Below, piece by piece: positions 34,913 to 44,800 of a DNA stretch of 64,000 bases; within the stretch, counting starts at the first letter, position 1; the number at the start of each line of letters is the position of its first letter. The notes under the pieces were generated by a model. That model made no database searches. It worked only from the letters and a program-made list of their open reading frames with translations, and was not told where the DNA came from. Origin of the DNA: Thiomicrospira cyclica ALM1 (GTDB lineage: Bacteria > Pseudomonadota > Gammaproteobacteria > Thiomicrospirales > Thiomicrospiraceae). Position numbers and translations under genes: made by a program. The stretch covers positions 248,001 to 312,000 of the forward strand of contig NC_015581.1 in NCBI RefSeq assembly GCF_000214825.1, read 5' to 3'.

Positions 34913-37060
34913 TTAGCCTATTTGATCACCCTGATACTGGCTAATCAAATGCTGTTGCGCGTTCAATAGCGGCGTATCCTCATCGTCGCCCACAGGCGGC
35001 GCGACCAACTCATAATGACCATCGGGCTGTAACAACCAAGCCGACGTATTATCTTCTAAATACAGCGCCAAGCCCTCGGTAAACACCTGCTGAAAACACT
35101 GCGGGTCCAAAATGGGAAAACAGGTCTCAACCCGCGACAGCAAATTGCGTCCCATCCAATCGGCGCTCGAACAATATAACTGCGGCTCGTCACCATGATT
35201 CTCAAAATAATACACCCGATGATGCTCCAAAAACCGCCCAATAATCGAACGCACCTGAATATTCTCAGACAGGCCTGGCACTCCAGGCACCAGCGAACAC
35301 ATACCGCGCACAATCAAATCAATCTGCACGCCCGCCTGCGACGCCTCATACAGCGCATCAATAATTTGCTTTTCTTGCAAACCATTCATTTTGGCAATAA
35401 TCCGTGCCGGTTTGCCATTGCGTGCATTCTCCGCCTCACGCTGAATCCGCTCAATCATGCCCGAATGAAGGGTAAAGGGCGATTGCAACAACACCTTCAA
35501 ATCTTTGGTATTGCCCAAACTGGTCAACTGCTGAAAAATCTTCGTTACATCATGGCAAATATCTTTGTGGCAAGTAAACAAGCCAAAGTCGGTATAAAAA
35601 CGCGTGGTAATGTGATGATAATTGCCCGTGCCCAAATGCACATAGTGGCGCAACTTATTCTCCTCGCGACGCACCACCAAAATCATCTTGGCATGAGTTT
35701 TATAGCCCACCACGCCATACACCACGTGCACGCCGGCATCCTGCAACCGCGTTGCTTGTTGAATATTATTATCTTCATCAAAACGGGCACGCAACTCGAC
35801 CACCGCGGTAACCTCTTTGCCATTCTTAGCCGCACGCACCAACGCATCAATAATCGCCGATTTCTCACCGGTGCGATACAAGGTCATCCGAATCGCCAAC
35901 ACATCGGGATCTTTCGACGCTTGGTTCAAAAAATCAATCACCGGCGCAAAGGCATCATAGGGGTGATGCAACAAAATATCCTGGCGCGCAATATGCTGAA
36001 ACAAACTTTCGCCATCTTTTTTGCGCGAAAACAAACGGAACGGGCTTTTATTTACCGGCTTCGGCTTAAACGGCTTAGGCACGTGGGGCGGAAACATCAA
36101 ATCCGGACGATTCACCAAATTAGGCACCGCATCTAAGCGATGCAAGTTCACCGGACCATGCACCTGATACAACGCCGACTCATCCAGCTTAAACCGATCC
36201 AACAAATAATCCACCATCGCCGGCGGGCAATTATCGGCCACCTCCAAACGAATCGCATCACCAAACTGGCGCCCATACAATTCGCCTTGCAATGCACTCA
36301 TAATGTCATCAACTTCTTCCTCGTCAATAAACAAATTTGTATTACGCGTCACCCGAAATTGATAACAACCGGTCACCGTCATCCCCGGGAACAAGTTGGC
36401 CACATTGGAGTGCAAAATAGACGACAAAAACACCAAATCATTGTCACCATCGGTCGCCTCTGGCGGCAGCTTAACCAACCGAGGCAGTGAGCGTGGCACC
36501 TGCACAATCGCCAAACCATTTGAGCGCCCAAACGCATCCTTACCTTCTAAAGACACAATAAAGTTCAAACTTTTATTTAAAATTTTGGGGAACGGATGCG
36601 ACGGATCTAAGCCCATCGGACTCAGCACCGGCTTCAACGAATCCAGAAAATAATTGCGAATCCACTCCTTTTGTTTCTCATTCCAATGATTGCGGCGCAC
36701 AAAGCGAATATTTTCCTTTTCCAAGGCCGGAATCAAAATGTGATTGAGCGTGTGATACTGGTCTTTCACCAACTCATGCGCCGCCTCGGTCAACTGAGCA
36801 ATCGCATCACGCGGCACCAAATTATCCGGGTGAGTTCGCGCCGCCGGCTCTTTAGCCAACTCAATTAAACTCGCCAAACGCACCTCAAAAAACTCATCCA
36901 TGTTTGAGCTTGAAATACACAAATATTTCAACCGCTCCAACAACGGCACCTGCGCATTTTTAGCCTGGGCTAATACGCGGCGGTTAAATTCCAGCAAACT
37001 GCGCTCGCGATTAATATAAATAGGCGAAACAGGTGGATTCAATTCGGTGGTTTCTGTCAT
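34913..37060 (-). CDS. ppk1: Polyphosphate kinase 1
   Basis: Makes polyphosphate reversibly from ATP through a phosphohistidine; in E. coli it is membrane associated. The protein has 715 residues, a little longer than the E. coli enzyme (688). The N-terminal domain begins YINRERSLLEFNRRVL and STSSNMDEFFEVR-type residues follow. The phospholipase-D-like catalytic half contains RMTLYRTGEKSAI, VVGYKTHAKMILV with the phosphorylated histidine, HLGTGNYH and VRGMCSLVPG. Together with ppx it forms an operon for synthesis and breakdown of polyphosphate. Confidence 0.97.
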   Translation of the reverse strand: MTETTELNPPVSPIYINRERSLLEFNRRVLAQAKNAQVPLLERLKYLCISSSNMDEFFEVRLASLIELAKEPAARTHPDNLVPRDAIAQLTEAAHELVKDQYHTLNHILIPALEKENIRFVRRNHWNEKQKEWIRNYFLDSLKPVLSPMGLDPSHPFPKILNKSLNFIVSLEGKDAFGRSNGLAIVQVPRSLPRLVKLPPEATDGDNDLVFLSSILHSNVANLFPGMTVTGCYQFRVTRNTNLFIDEEEVDDIMSALQGELYGRQFGDAIRLEVADNCPPAMVDYLLDRFKLDESALYQVHGPVNLHRLDAVPNLVNRPDLMFPPHVPKPFKPKPVNKSPFRLFSRKKDGESLFQHIARQDILLHHPYDAFAPVIDFLNQASKDPDVLAIRMTLYRTGEKSAIIDALVRAAKNGKEVTAVVELRARFDEDNNIQQATRLQDAGVHVVYGVVGYKTHAKMILVVRREENKLRHYVHLGTGNYHHITTRFYTDFGLFTCHKDICHDVTKIFQQLTSLGNTKDLKVLLQSPFTLHSGMIERIQREAENARNGKPARIIAKMNGLQEKQIIDALYEASQAGVQIDLIVRGMCSLVPGVPGLSENIQVRSIIGRFLEHHRVYYFENHGDEPQLYCSSADWMGRNLLSRVETCFPILDPQCFQQVFTEGLALYLEDNTSAWLLQPDGHYELVAPPVGDDEDTPLLNAQQHLISQYQGDQIG

Positions 37061-37219
37061 GGTCGTCCTCGATGCAAAACACTAAAAAGATTGATAGGAT
37101 TATTCAATCATTTTAACTGAAAATAGCTATCGCTACATGACGCTTTGATGACGCACATCAGCCCAAGTGCTAAACTGTTGCGCAACGCTTATTACGGAAC
37201 CCCATTACGGAACACTACG

Positions 37220-38287
37220 ATGACAGACAATAAAGGCCTAAGTTGGTTAGTCGGCATAGCCGCCATCATTATTATCCTAGCGGGGCTCAAAGCCGCCGAA
37301 TCCATCACCATCCCGATTATGCTGGCGCTGTTTATCGCCATTATCAGCAGTCCCTTTTTACGAATACTTACCCAACGCGGTATTCCGGGTTATGCGGCGG
37401 TGCTTATTGTCTTATCGGTGTTGATTATTGTCGGTGGTGGGCTGTTGTCCATCGTCAGTCAATCCATCAATGCCTTTATGCTACAACTGCCGCATTATCA
37501 ACTGCGCCTGCAAACGCTATTAACAGGCCTGGTGCCGCTCGCCGAGCAATTTAATATTCCATTAACCCGCGACATGGTGATGCAGCACATTAATCCGGCC
37601 ACCGTGATGGGCTCGATTGGCACCGCACTGTCGGCGGTCAGTTCACTGCTTACCAGCACCTTTTTGGTTATCTTCATCGTGATCTTTTTAATGATGGAAG
37701 AAGCCCAGCTTCCCGCCAAACTCAAAGCCGCTAGCAAAAATGCCAATTTCACCTTGGCACTGACCAGCGGATTTATGGACCGCGTCAACAAATACCTACT
37801 CATCAAAACCATCATCAGTTTTATAACCGGTCTGCTGGTCACCCTGTGGCTGATGTTTTTAGGGGTCGATTTCCCGATACTCTGGGGCTTAATTGCGATG
37901 TTGATGAACTTTATCCCCAATGTCGGCTCATTAATCGCGGCGATTCCGGCGGTGTTGCTGGCGATGGTGCAACTGGGCTTTGGCGATGCCGCGCTGGTCG
38001 CACTCGGCTACATTGTCATCAACGTGGTGATGGGCAGTTTAATCGAGCCGCGCTATATGGGCAAAGGGCTCGGGCTATCGCCGTTGGTGGTGTTTTTATC
38101 CCTAATTCTCTGGGGCTGGCTATTTGGACCGGTAGGGATGTTTTTATCGATTCCACTCACCATGATTGTCAAAATTGCCCTAGAGCAATACGACGGCACG
38201 CGTTGGATTGGTATTATGCTCTCCAACGACGCGCCGCCACCGCCAATTGAGCCCACGCAATCCACTGAAATAAGCAAGAAAAATTAA
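37220..38287 (+). CDS. AI-2E family transporter
   Basis: An inner-membrane protein of about 355 residues with around eight hydrophobic segments and the family's glycine-rich end (SLILWGWLFGPVGMFLSIPLTMIVKIALE). IEPRYMGKGLGLSPLVV is also a family signature. Members include TqsA, an exporter of autoinducer-2, and transporters of other small molecules or ions, so the substrate is open. A TTG at 37145 could give 25 more residues, but ATG 37220 (MTDNKGLSWLVG) begins directly before the first membrane helix and has GGA at a suitable distance. A short tandem repeat (ATTACGGAAC, twice) lies just before it. Confidence 0.85.
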   Translation: MTDNKGLSWLVGIAAIIIILAGLKAAESITIPIMLALFIAIISSPFLRILTQRGIPGYAAVLIVLSVLIIVGGGLLSIVSQSINAFMLQLPHYQLRLQTLLTGLVPLAEQFNIPLTRDMVMQHINPATVMGSIGTALSAVSSLLTSTFLVIFIVIFLMMEEAQLPAKLKAASKNANFTLALTSGFMDRVNKYLLIKTIISFITGLLVTLWLMFLGVDFPILWGLIAMLMNFIPNVGSLIAAIPAVLLAMVQLGFGDAALVALGYIVINVVMGSLIEPRYMGKGLGLSPLVVFLSLILWGWLFGPVGMFLSIPLTMIVKIALEQYDGTRWIGIMLSNDAPPPPIEPTQSTEISKKN

Positions 38288-38332
38288 AATTCTCTTGTTC
38301 GACCTGTTTTCGCATTTTTTAGACAAAAAAAA

Positions 38333-38360
38333 TTGCCTTACTGCGTTTTGAGTGTATATT
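38333..38360 (+). promoter_or_regulatory. Promoter-like element of tpsB, shared with tpsA
   Basis: TTGCCT (38333-38338) and TATATT (38355-38360) are 16 bases apart, 60 bases before the tpsB start. The segment from about 38323 to 38379 resembles 41721-41777 upstream of tpsA, including the spacer (ACTGCGTTTTGAGTG here, ACTGCGCTTTGGGTG there). Conservation beyond the promoter boxes suggests a common regulator site. Confidence 0.65.
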
Positions 38361-38420
38361 CAGAAAAAATAATGCTTTAGGATACACAAAGTAAAAATAA
38401 AGAATCCTGAGGTAGCTCGT

Positions 38421-40229
38421 TTGATCACAGTCGCGAAAACAAAAAATGCCCTGCCGGCCAAGCTAACCAGCGCCACCTGCGCCTGTTTGTTAGCCGGTCT
38501 AAGCCTGCAACCTCTCTATGCACAAGCAGACACCAGTGCACTGCCACCGCAAGTGCCGGATTCTGGAACCCTATTGCGTGACCTGCAACAGCTTGAACGC
38601 GAAACCCAAACCTTTCCCCGCATCGAGCGTGACCAGCCCCGCGCACTCGCCGACGACGGCCAAACCGTGGTGCTTCGTAGTGTCCGGTTTCAAGGCTACG
38701 AAGGCATGGTCAGCTTAGCGGCGCTCGAACGGTTAGTGGTCGACGACATTGGGCAAGAGCTCGGTTTCAACGGCCTAATGGCACTGGCCGACAAGGTGAC
38801 GCAATACCTTGCTAATCTAGGCTACTTTTTAGCCTTTGCCTACCTACCCGAACAAGACATCACCGATGGCGATTTAATCATCGCGATATTGCCTGTTCGA
38901 GTCGAAGGCGGGGAGGACTGGCAGCCCAATATCCTCAAAGCACAAGATCTGGTGATCGATGAAGAATTAATCAGCAGTATGTTGCGTCACAGTATGCGCG
39001 ACGACATGAGTATTGCCATTAATGCAAAAAATATGGAAAGAGGCCTGCTTTTACTCAATGACCTTTCCGGCATAAACGCACAATCCGTACTCGAAAGAGG
39101 GGATGATTTTGGCACCACCCGAGTTAATGTTCACGTGCTGCCCACGCCGCGCTATACCAATAACGTCTGGGTCGACAACTACGGCGGCTACTACACCGGC
39201 GATATCCGTCTCAACGGCTTGTTTAACGTCAACAACCTAACCGGTCGTGGCGACCAGCTCACCGCCCTGATAAGCCGCACAGAATACCTCGGCTTTGGCA
39301 GTCTCACCTACACCACCCCGGTCAGCCCCAATGGGCTCAGCTTCAACTACGGGGTTAACACCATGCGCTACACGCTTGGCAACCTCGACGAAGTTGACTC
39401 CAAAGGCGGCTCGGCCGGCTTTAACATGGGTCTGCGTTACCCAATTATTCGCTCGCGCCAAAGCAACCTCTACGCCAGCACCAGCTTCAGCTACAGCCGG
39501 CTTGAAGACTACTTCAACAACGAGCTGAGCAAAAGTCGCAAGTACAACAACTTCAGTGTCAGTCTGAACGGCGACCGCCTCGACCAACAAGGTCTAGGAG
39601 GCTACACCGGCTACGAAATCAGCTTTAAGCGCGGCGACCTCAGCTTCTCAGGCAGTCCCGACGAAGTCATCGCTGCCGACCGCGACCCCAACAACGGACT
39701 GCAACAACAAGGCCAGTTTTCCAAATTCAATGCCAGCCTCACTCGACTGCAAAAAATCACCCGTAACGGCGCGGTTTATGTCAAATTCGACCGCCAGTTT
39801 AACGCCTCTGGCAACCTCGATTCCGCCGAAACCTTCTCCGGCTCCGGGTCCAGTGGCGTAAGAGCCTATGCCGGTGGTGATGCCTCGGGTGACGAAGGCT
39901 GGTTACTGAACCTAGAATATCGCTACGACATCCCCAATCTCAGCTTGCACAACGGCACCTTTCAGTTGACGGGCTTTTACGACCATGCCCATATCCTAAT
40001 TAATAAAAACTCGGTGAGCCAAAACGCCAATACCGCAAACGTAAACAGCTACGATATTCGAGGCACAGGGGTCGAGCTATCCTGGACGCGACCGCTAAAA
40101 TACAGCGTAAAAGCAATCTATGCACGCAAGATTGATGACAAGATAGAGCGCCGTAGTACGGTGCAAACAGATTCTGAGGGCAAAGATCGCTTTGCGAGAC
40201 TTTGGCTGCAGGCTATGTGGTGGTTTTAA
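38421..40229 (+). CDS. TpsB/FhaC-type two-partner secretion transporter
   Basis: A 602-residue outer-membrane transporter of the Omp85/ShlB-FhaC family that would export the TpsA protein encoded downstream. A signal peptide (about residues 1-38, ending LYAQA) is followed by a POTRA region: VVLRSVRFQGYEGM through LIIAILPVRVEGG, about residues 72-160. The C-terminal two thirds is the 16-stranded barrel domain (NNVWVDNYGGYYTGDIRLNG, SNPGHT-like and YDIPNLSLHNG regions) and ends in Phe (LQAMWWF), as outer-membrane barrels do. The start is TTG 38421 with GAGGTAG at 38409-38415. sapC follows after 58 bases without a terminator, so the two are probably cotranscribed. Confidence 0.93.
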   Translation: MITVAKTKNALPAKLTSATCACLLAGLSLQPLYAQADTSALPPQVPDSGTLLRDLQQLERETQTFPRIERDQPRALADDGQTVVLRSVRFQGYEGMVSLAALERLVVDDIGQELGFNGLMALADKVTQYLANLGYFLAFAYLPEQDITDGDLIIAILPVRVEGGEDWQPNILKAQDLVIDEELISSMLRHSMRDDMSIAINAKNMERGLLLLNDLSGINAQSVLERGDDFGTTRVNVHVLPTPRYTNNVWVDNYGGYYTGDIRLNGLFNVNNLTGRGDQLTALISRTEYLGFGSLTYTTPVSPNGLSFNYGVNTMRYTLGNLDEVDSKGGSAGFNMGLRYPIIRSRQSNLYASTSFSYSRLEDYFNNELSKSRKYNNFSVSLNGDRLDQQGLGGYTGYEISFKRGDLSFSGSPDEVIAADRDPNNGLQQQGQFSKFNASLTRLQKITRNGAVYVKFDRQFNASGNLDSAETFSGSGSSGVRAYAGGDASGDEGWLLNLEYRYDIPNLSLHNGTFQLTGFYDHAHILINKNSVSQNANTANVNSYDIRGTGVELSWTRPLKYSVKAIYARKIDDKIERRSTVQTDSEGKDRFARLWLQAMWWF

Positions 40230-40287
40230 CTAAGGATAAAACACCGTTTAATTAACTGTAAATTTTTAAACCCAAAAAGGACGACTT

Positions 40288-41088
40288 ATGAAAACCTTAA
40301 TGTTTTATAACAACGTGCAACCGCTTAACAAAGAAACACACAAAAACCTACGTCTAGAATTCCTAGACAAGCCAAACTTCGCGTTTGCATCAGAAACTAA
40401 TAGCGTCATGATTGCCTTGACCGAACTACCGTTGATTTCAAAGCACTACGTAACGGCATTTGCCGCACTGGGCAACCCAGAAGCCGAAGGCGAGCAGCAA
40501 TATGCCCTAGCCTGTGTACTAGGTATGCGTGACAACGAAAACGTCTACGTAGGCCAAGACGGCGAATGGAGCTCACCTTACATCCCAGCGTTTGTTCGTC
40601 GTTACCCATTTGTCATTGCAGAAAACGAAGATCAATTCACCGTATGTATTGACCAAGACTTCCCACAGTTTAACGACAAAAAAGGCGAGCCATTGTTCAG
40701 CGAAGCGGGCGAACCAACCGAGTTACTTCAGCGTAACATCGACTTCTTGCAAGCCTTCCAGCGTGACGCACTAGCAACGCAAAACTTCATTGCTACGCTA
40801 AAAGAATTGGACTTGCTAGAACAAGCCAGCAGCACCATGCAGTTAAACTCGGGTGAAACCCTTCAGCTAAACGGCTTATACCTTATCAACGAGAAAAAGC
40901 TTAACGAGCTAAGTGCCGAGCAAGTTAAAAACCTAATGACTCAAGGGTACCTAGGTTTAATCTACGCACACCTATTGTCGCTTAACAACTTTAACGACCT
41001 AATGGATCGTATGGCAGGTAAACTCAATAATGCAAAGCCAGCAGAAACGTCAGCGGCGGCTAAGCAAAAAGCGCCAGCGAAGCACTAA
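40288..41088 (+). CDS. SapC family protein
   Basis: 266 residues matching the SapC family throughout: MKTLMFYNNVQPLNKETHKN, VMIALTELPLISKHY, ACVLGMRDNENVYVGQDGEW, YIPAFVRRYPFVIAEN, CIDQDF and LFSEAGEPTELLQRNIDFLQAF. SapC is named from the Campylobacter surface-layer locus; its biochemical role is not settled. No signal peptide or membrane helix is visible, so it is probably cytoplasmic. AAAGGACGA precedes the ATG. Codon choice is strongly biased (CTA, AAC, CGT, GAA), unlike tpsB, and suggests high expression. It sits between tpsB and tpsA and ends in a strong terminator. Confidence 0.87.
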   Translation: MKTLMFYNNVQPLNKETHKNLRLEFLDKPNFAFASETNSVMIALTELPLISKHYVTAFAALGNPEAEGEQQYALACVLGMRDNENVYVGQDGEWSSPYIPAFVRRYPFVIAENEDQFTVCIDQDFPQFNDKKGEPLFSEAGEPTELLQRNIDFLQAFQRDALATQNFIATLKELDLLEQASSTMQLNSGETLQLNGLYLINEKKLNELSAEQVKNLMTQGYLGLIYAHLLSLNNFNDLMDRMAGKLNNAKPAETSAAAKQKAPAKH

Positions 41089-41121
41089 GCGGATTTTAAT
41101 AACCTGAAAATGGCATAAAAT

Positions 41122-41149
41122 AACGCTCCGTAAGGAGCGTTTTTTTTTC
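41122..41149 (+). terminator. Terminator after sapC
   Basis: ACGCTCC (41123-41129) pairs with GGAGCGT (41134-41140), followed by nine T residues. It ends the tpsB-sapC unit and separates it from dut. Confidence 0.92.
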
Positions 41150-41184
41150 AATCAATCAACAACAACCCCATGGAAATCATAAAT

Positions 41185-41646
41185 ATGACAGACCCTATTC
41201 AATACAAAGTACTAGACCCTCGTATTGGCCAAAGTATTCCACTACCCAGCTACGCCACCGCCGGATCAGCAGGCCTGGATTTACGCGCCGCTATCAGTGA
41301 ACCCCTCACCATCGCGCCGCAGCAAACCCTGCTAATCCCCACCGGCCTGGCGGTATACCTAAGCGACCCCGGTTTAGCCGCTATGTTACTGCCTCGTTCA
41401 GGCCTGGGTCATAAACACGGAGTCGTTTTAGGCAATTTGGTGGGATTAATTGACTCCGATTACCAAGGCGAACTCAAAGTATCCTGCTGGAATCGCAGTA
41501 ATACCCCCTACACCATCGAAATTGGCGAGCGAATTGCGCAAATGATCATTGTTCCGGTACTACAACCACAGTTTCAGCAAGTCACTGAATTTGCTACCGA
41601 AACAGTGCGCGAAGCTAGTGGTTTCGGGCACTCGGGTCAGCACTAA
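41185..41646 (+). CDS. dut: Deoxyuridine 5'-triphosphate nucleotidohydrolase
   Basis: Splits dUTP into dUMP and diphosphate, keeping uracil out of DNA and supplying thymidylate synthesis. It is a homotrimeric dUTPase very close to the E. coli enzyme. Motifs in order: [48 protein letters not shown], and the C-terminal flap SGFGHSG. The start is uncertain: ATG 41185 (153 residues) has GGAAA upstream, while ATG 41170 has no ribosome site. Its own promoter was not found; it begins 36 bases after the sapC terminator. A housekeeping gene inside a secretion locus is unusual. Confidence 0.96.
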   Translation: MTDPIQYKVLDPRIGQSIPLPSYATAGSAGLDLRAAISEPLTIAPQQTLLIPTGLAVYLSDPGLAAMLLPRSGLGHKHGVVLGNLVGLIDSDYQGELKVSCWNRSNTPYTIEIGERIAQMIIVPVLQPQFQQVTEFATETVREASGFGHSGQH

Positions 41647-41732
41647 ATACACAAAAAAGCGATCAGCATCCCTAGAAAGAATGTGCATAAAAAAAGAAAG
41701 TTTGCATTTATACCCGTTTTACCAAAAAAAAG

Positions 41733-41760
41733 TTGTTCCACTGCGCTTTGGGTGTATACC
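41733..41760 (+). promoter_or_regulatory. Promoter-like element of tpsA, shared with tpsB
   Basis: TTGTTC (41733-41738) and TATACC (41755-41760) are 16 bases apart, the same spacing as in the element before tpsB. A preceding A tract (41723-41731), the spacer and the following AGCAAAATCTAATACCTTA also match the tpsB element closely. The distance to the tpsA ATG is 62 bases (60 for tpsB). Confidence 0.65.
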
Positions 41761-41822
41761 AGCAAAATCTAATACCTTAAAATTAACCCATAAATTAAAA
41801 GTGTAAGTAGTTTAAGGGCGTT

Positions 41823-44800
41823 ATGATTAACAGCAAATCTAAGCACAAAATGAAGCGCGCATCACTCAACCACACCTACCGTCTGGTGTGGTCGGATGCT
41901 AAGCAAATGTTTGTAGCCGTTGCAGAAATCACTCCAGGCAAAGGCAAGCGAAAAAGCGGCGTAGTTGGCGCAGTCGCAGCCACGATGCTTGGATTTGCTG
42001 GTGTATCCCATGCCCTCGACCCCGGAGCTCTGCCCAGTGGTGGCCAAGTTCAGCACGGTCAAGCCAACTTCCAGCAAGCCGACAATGTGCTCAACATTCA
42101 TCAGCACTCCGACAAGCTCATCACCAACTGGAACAGCTTCAACATTGGTAAAGACGCGACGGTCAACTTTCACCAGCCCAGCTCAACCAGTGCCGCGCTT
42201 AACCGCGTTGTCCAAAACAACCCCAGTAAAATTTTAGGTAACCTAAATGCCAACGGCTTGGTCTACCTGATCAACCCAAGTGGGGTTTTATTTGGTGAAC
42301 AAGCCCAAATCGATGTGGGCGGCCTGATTGCCTCAACACTACAACTCTCCGACCAAGACTTTTTAAACAACAAACACCGCTTCGAAAACCTCGGATTTAG
42401 CACCGGCGAAATCGAAAACCTAGGCCACATTAAAGCCCATGGCGGCGTGGTTGCCTTTATCTCCAACCGAGTTAAAAACAGCGGCGTGATCGAAGCCCCG
42501 CAAGGCCAAATAGCCTTTGCCTCGGGCGACATCGTTACGCTCGACTTCCAAGGTGATCAGCTAGTACAAGTTAACGTAGAACAAGGCGTAATCGACGGTC
42601 TTATTCAAAGCGGCGGCCTAGTGCAAGCCGATGGCGGTGTGGTGATTATGACCGCCCAAGCCCAACGCGAAATCTATCGCAGTGTGGTTAATATCGACGG
42701 TCTAGTGCAAGCGCAATCGATCGAAAACCAAGGCGGTCGACTCATCCTGGCAGGCGGCGCCCAAGGCCAAGTTAATGTAACCGGTCAGCTCGACGTGTCG
42801 GGTCAAGACCAAGCCAAAGGCGGCGATATCCTCATCCTCGGTGAACACATCCATATTAGCGAGCAAGCTAAGCTCGATGCCACTGGCGCGACCGGCGGCG
42901 GTGACATCAAAATCGGCGGCGACTGGCAAGGCCAAGGCGACCTGCCGCAAGCCACCACCGTCACCATCACCGAAAACGTCACCCTAGACGCCTCGGCGAC
43001 CGAACAAGGCGACGGCGGTATGATTGTCGCCTGGTCCGACATCACCAACGCCGACAGCCGCACCATCACCCAAGGCACCTTCAAAGCCGAAGGCGGCGCA
43101 CAGGGCGGCGATGGCGGCCAAATCGAAACCTCGGGCTTCTTCCTGGATGTCGAAGGCATCCAAGTCTCCACCAAGGCCAATGAGGCCGCAGGCGGCAGGA
43201 CCGGGGAATGGTTGCTCGATCCAATTAACATTACGATTGGCGGCTCTGGTACTGATGCCTCCAATGGTGGCACTTTTAATGTTTCAACCATCAGCGCGAG
43301 TACGATTTCAACGGCGCTTTTTAGCAATAACGTCACTATCACCACCGGCCCGCGTTACTCGACAGGCGATGGCGGCACCATTACGGTGGCAACCGCAATC
43401 AGTGCGGCGGGCACGGGTACGCTTGAGCTCAAAGCCGCTAAAGACATTGTCATTAACGCGGATATCTCGCGTTCAAGCACCGGTGGCCTGACCCTTAGAG
43501 CCGGTTCAGGCTTGGTCACCGGTACAGGCGCGCTGAACCTAAGCGGCAACACCACACTCGCCTTGGCACACGGCACCACGCTCACCAACAACATCAACAT
43601 CGGCACAGGTGGCGCGAACCTGACGTTTGCGAACCTCGAGGTTGAGTATTTGATCGTTGGTGGTGGCGGTGGCGGTGGAACAGACTTTGGTCGTTCTGGT
43701 GACTTTGGTGGCGGAGGCGGTGGCGGCGCTGGCGGCTTAATTCAAGGCGCGACTATTCTCAATACCTCGCCGCATGGTATCACCGTTGGTGCTGGTGGTG
43801 CTGGTGGTGTTAGTGGAAATGTTGTGGGTAAGCGAGGTGAAAACAGTACCGCGTTTGGTGAGACCGCTTACGGTGGTGGCGGCGGTGGTGGGTCAGTGAT
43901 CGGCTCAACTAATGCTGGTTCAGATTTGCCTCCAACACAGTATACTGATGAAATGCCGCTAGGCAGCGGCGGTGGTGCGGCTGCTGGCGATATGTCCTCT
44001 AATAACGCTGGTGTTGCCTACGTAGGTGCTCCCGGAACCGAAGGCCAAGGCAACAAGGGTGGTGATAGAGCTGGCGGTTCATTAGCTAGCCCTGGCTTTG
44101 CAGGTGGGCGTCCTGGTGGTGGTGGTGGTGCTGGTGGTGCGGGTTCAGCCGTTTCCAGTTATACAGTCGTTGGCGGCGGCGGGGCTGGACGATCACTAGA
44201 TATAACGGGTAATTCGGTAACCTATGCACAAGGTGGCGACGCAGCCGGTGGTCAAGGATCTGCGCAAAGAGGCGGAAACCCGGGCGCAGCCAACACAGGT
44301 AGCGGTGGTACTGGGGGTAACTATAGAGCTGGCGGTGCTGGTGGTTCCGGCGTGGTCGTCGTCCGCTACACGGGCTCTGCGACAGCGACCGGTGGCGGTA
44401 TCACACAAAACACCGCGGGCAACTTTACGGTCCACCGATTTACTAGTAGCGGCAATTTTTCGATAGCAGATAATTTTAGGGCCTCGCTCACCGGCACTAT
44501 TTCCGGTGATGGCAATCTAAACATTGACTCCACGCGCGGCGTGATGTCCCTTGCAGGTGCTAATACCTACACGGGCAATACCACCATCACCGGCCGCGTT
44601 ACGGTCACTAACGCCAGCGGCTTAGGTAACAACTCAGCGGTCACTGTTTCCAATACGGCGGGTACCCAGCTTCGGATTGAAACCCCGGCTTCTGCCCCAT
44701 CAACGCCTTTAACCGTCTCGATCGGTTCCTTATCTGGTGCGAGCTCTGTCGTCCTTGATCATCACACCATGCTGCAAACGGGTGGGCTTAATACGTCCAC

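Noticed and set aside
35195-36136. A 313-codon plus-strand open frame opposite ppk1
   Set aside because: It is fully antisense to the well-supported ppk1 gene, is rich in His, Gln, Arg and Ile without domain pattern, and has no supporting context.
42803-43606. Proline-rich minus-strand frames opposite the glycine-rich part of tpsA
   Set aside because: Pro runs here are the complement of Gly codons in tpsA; they have no independent evidence.
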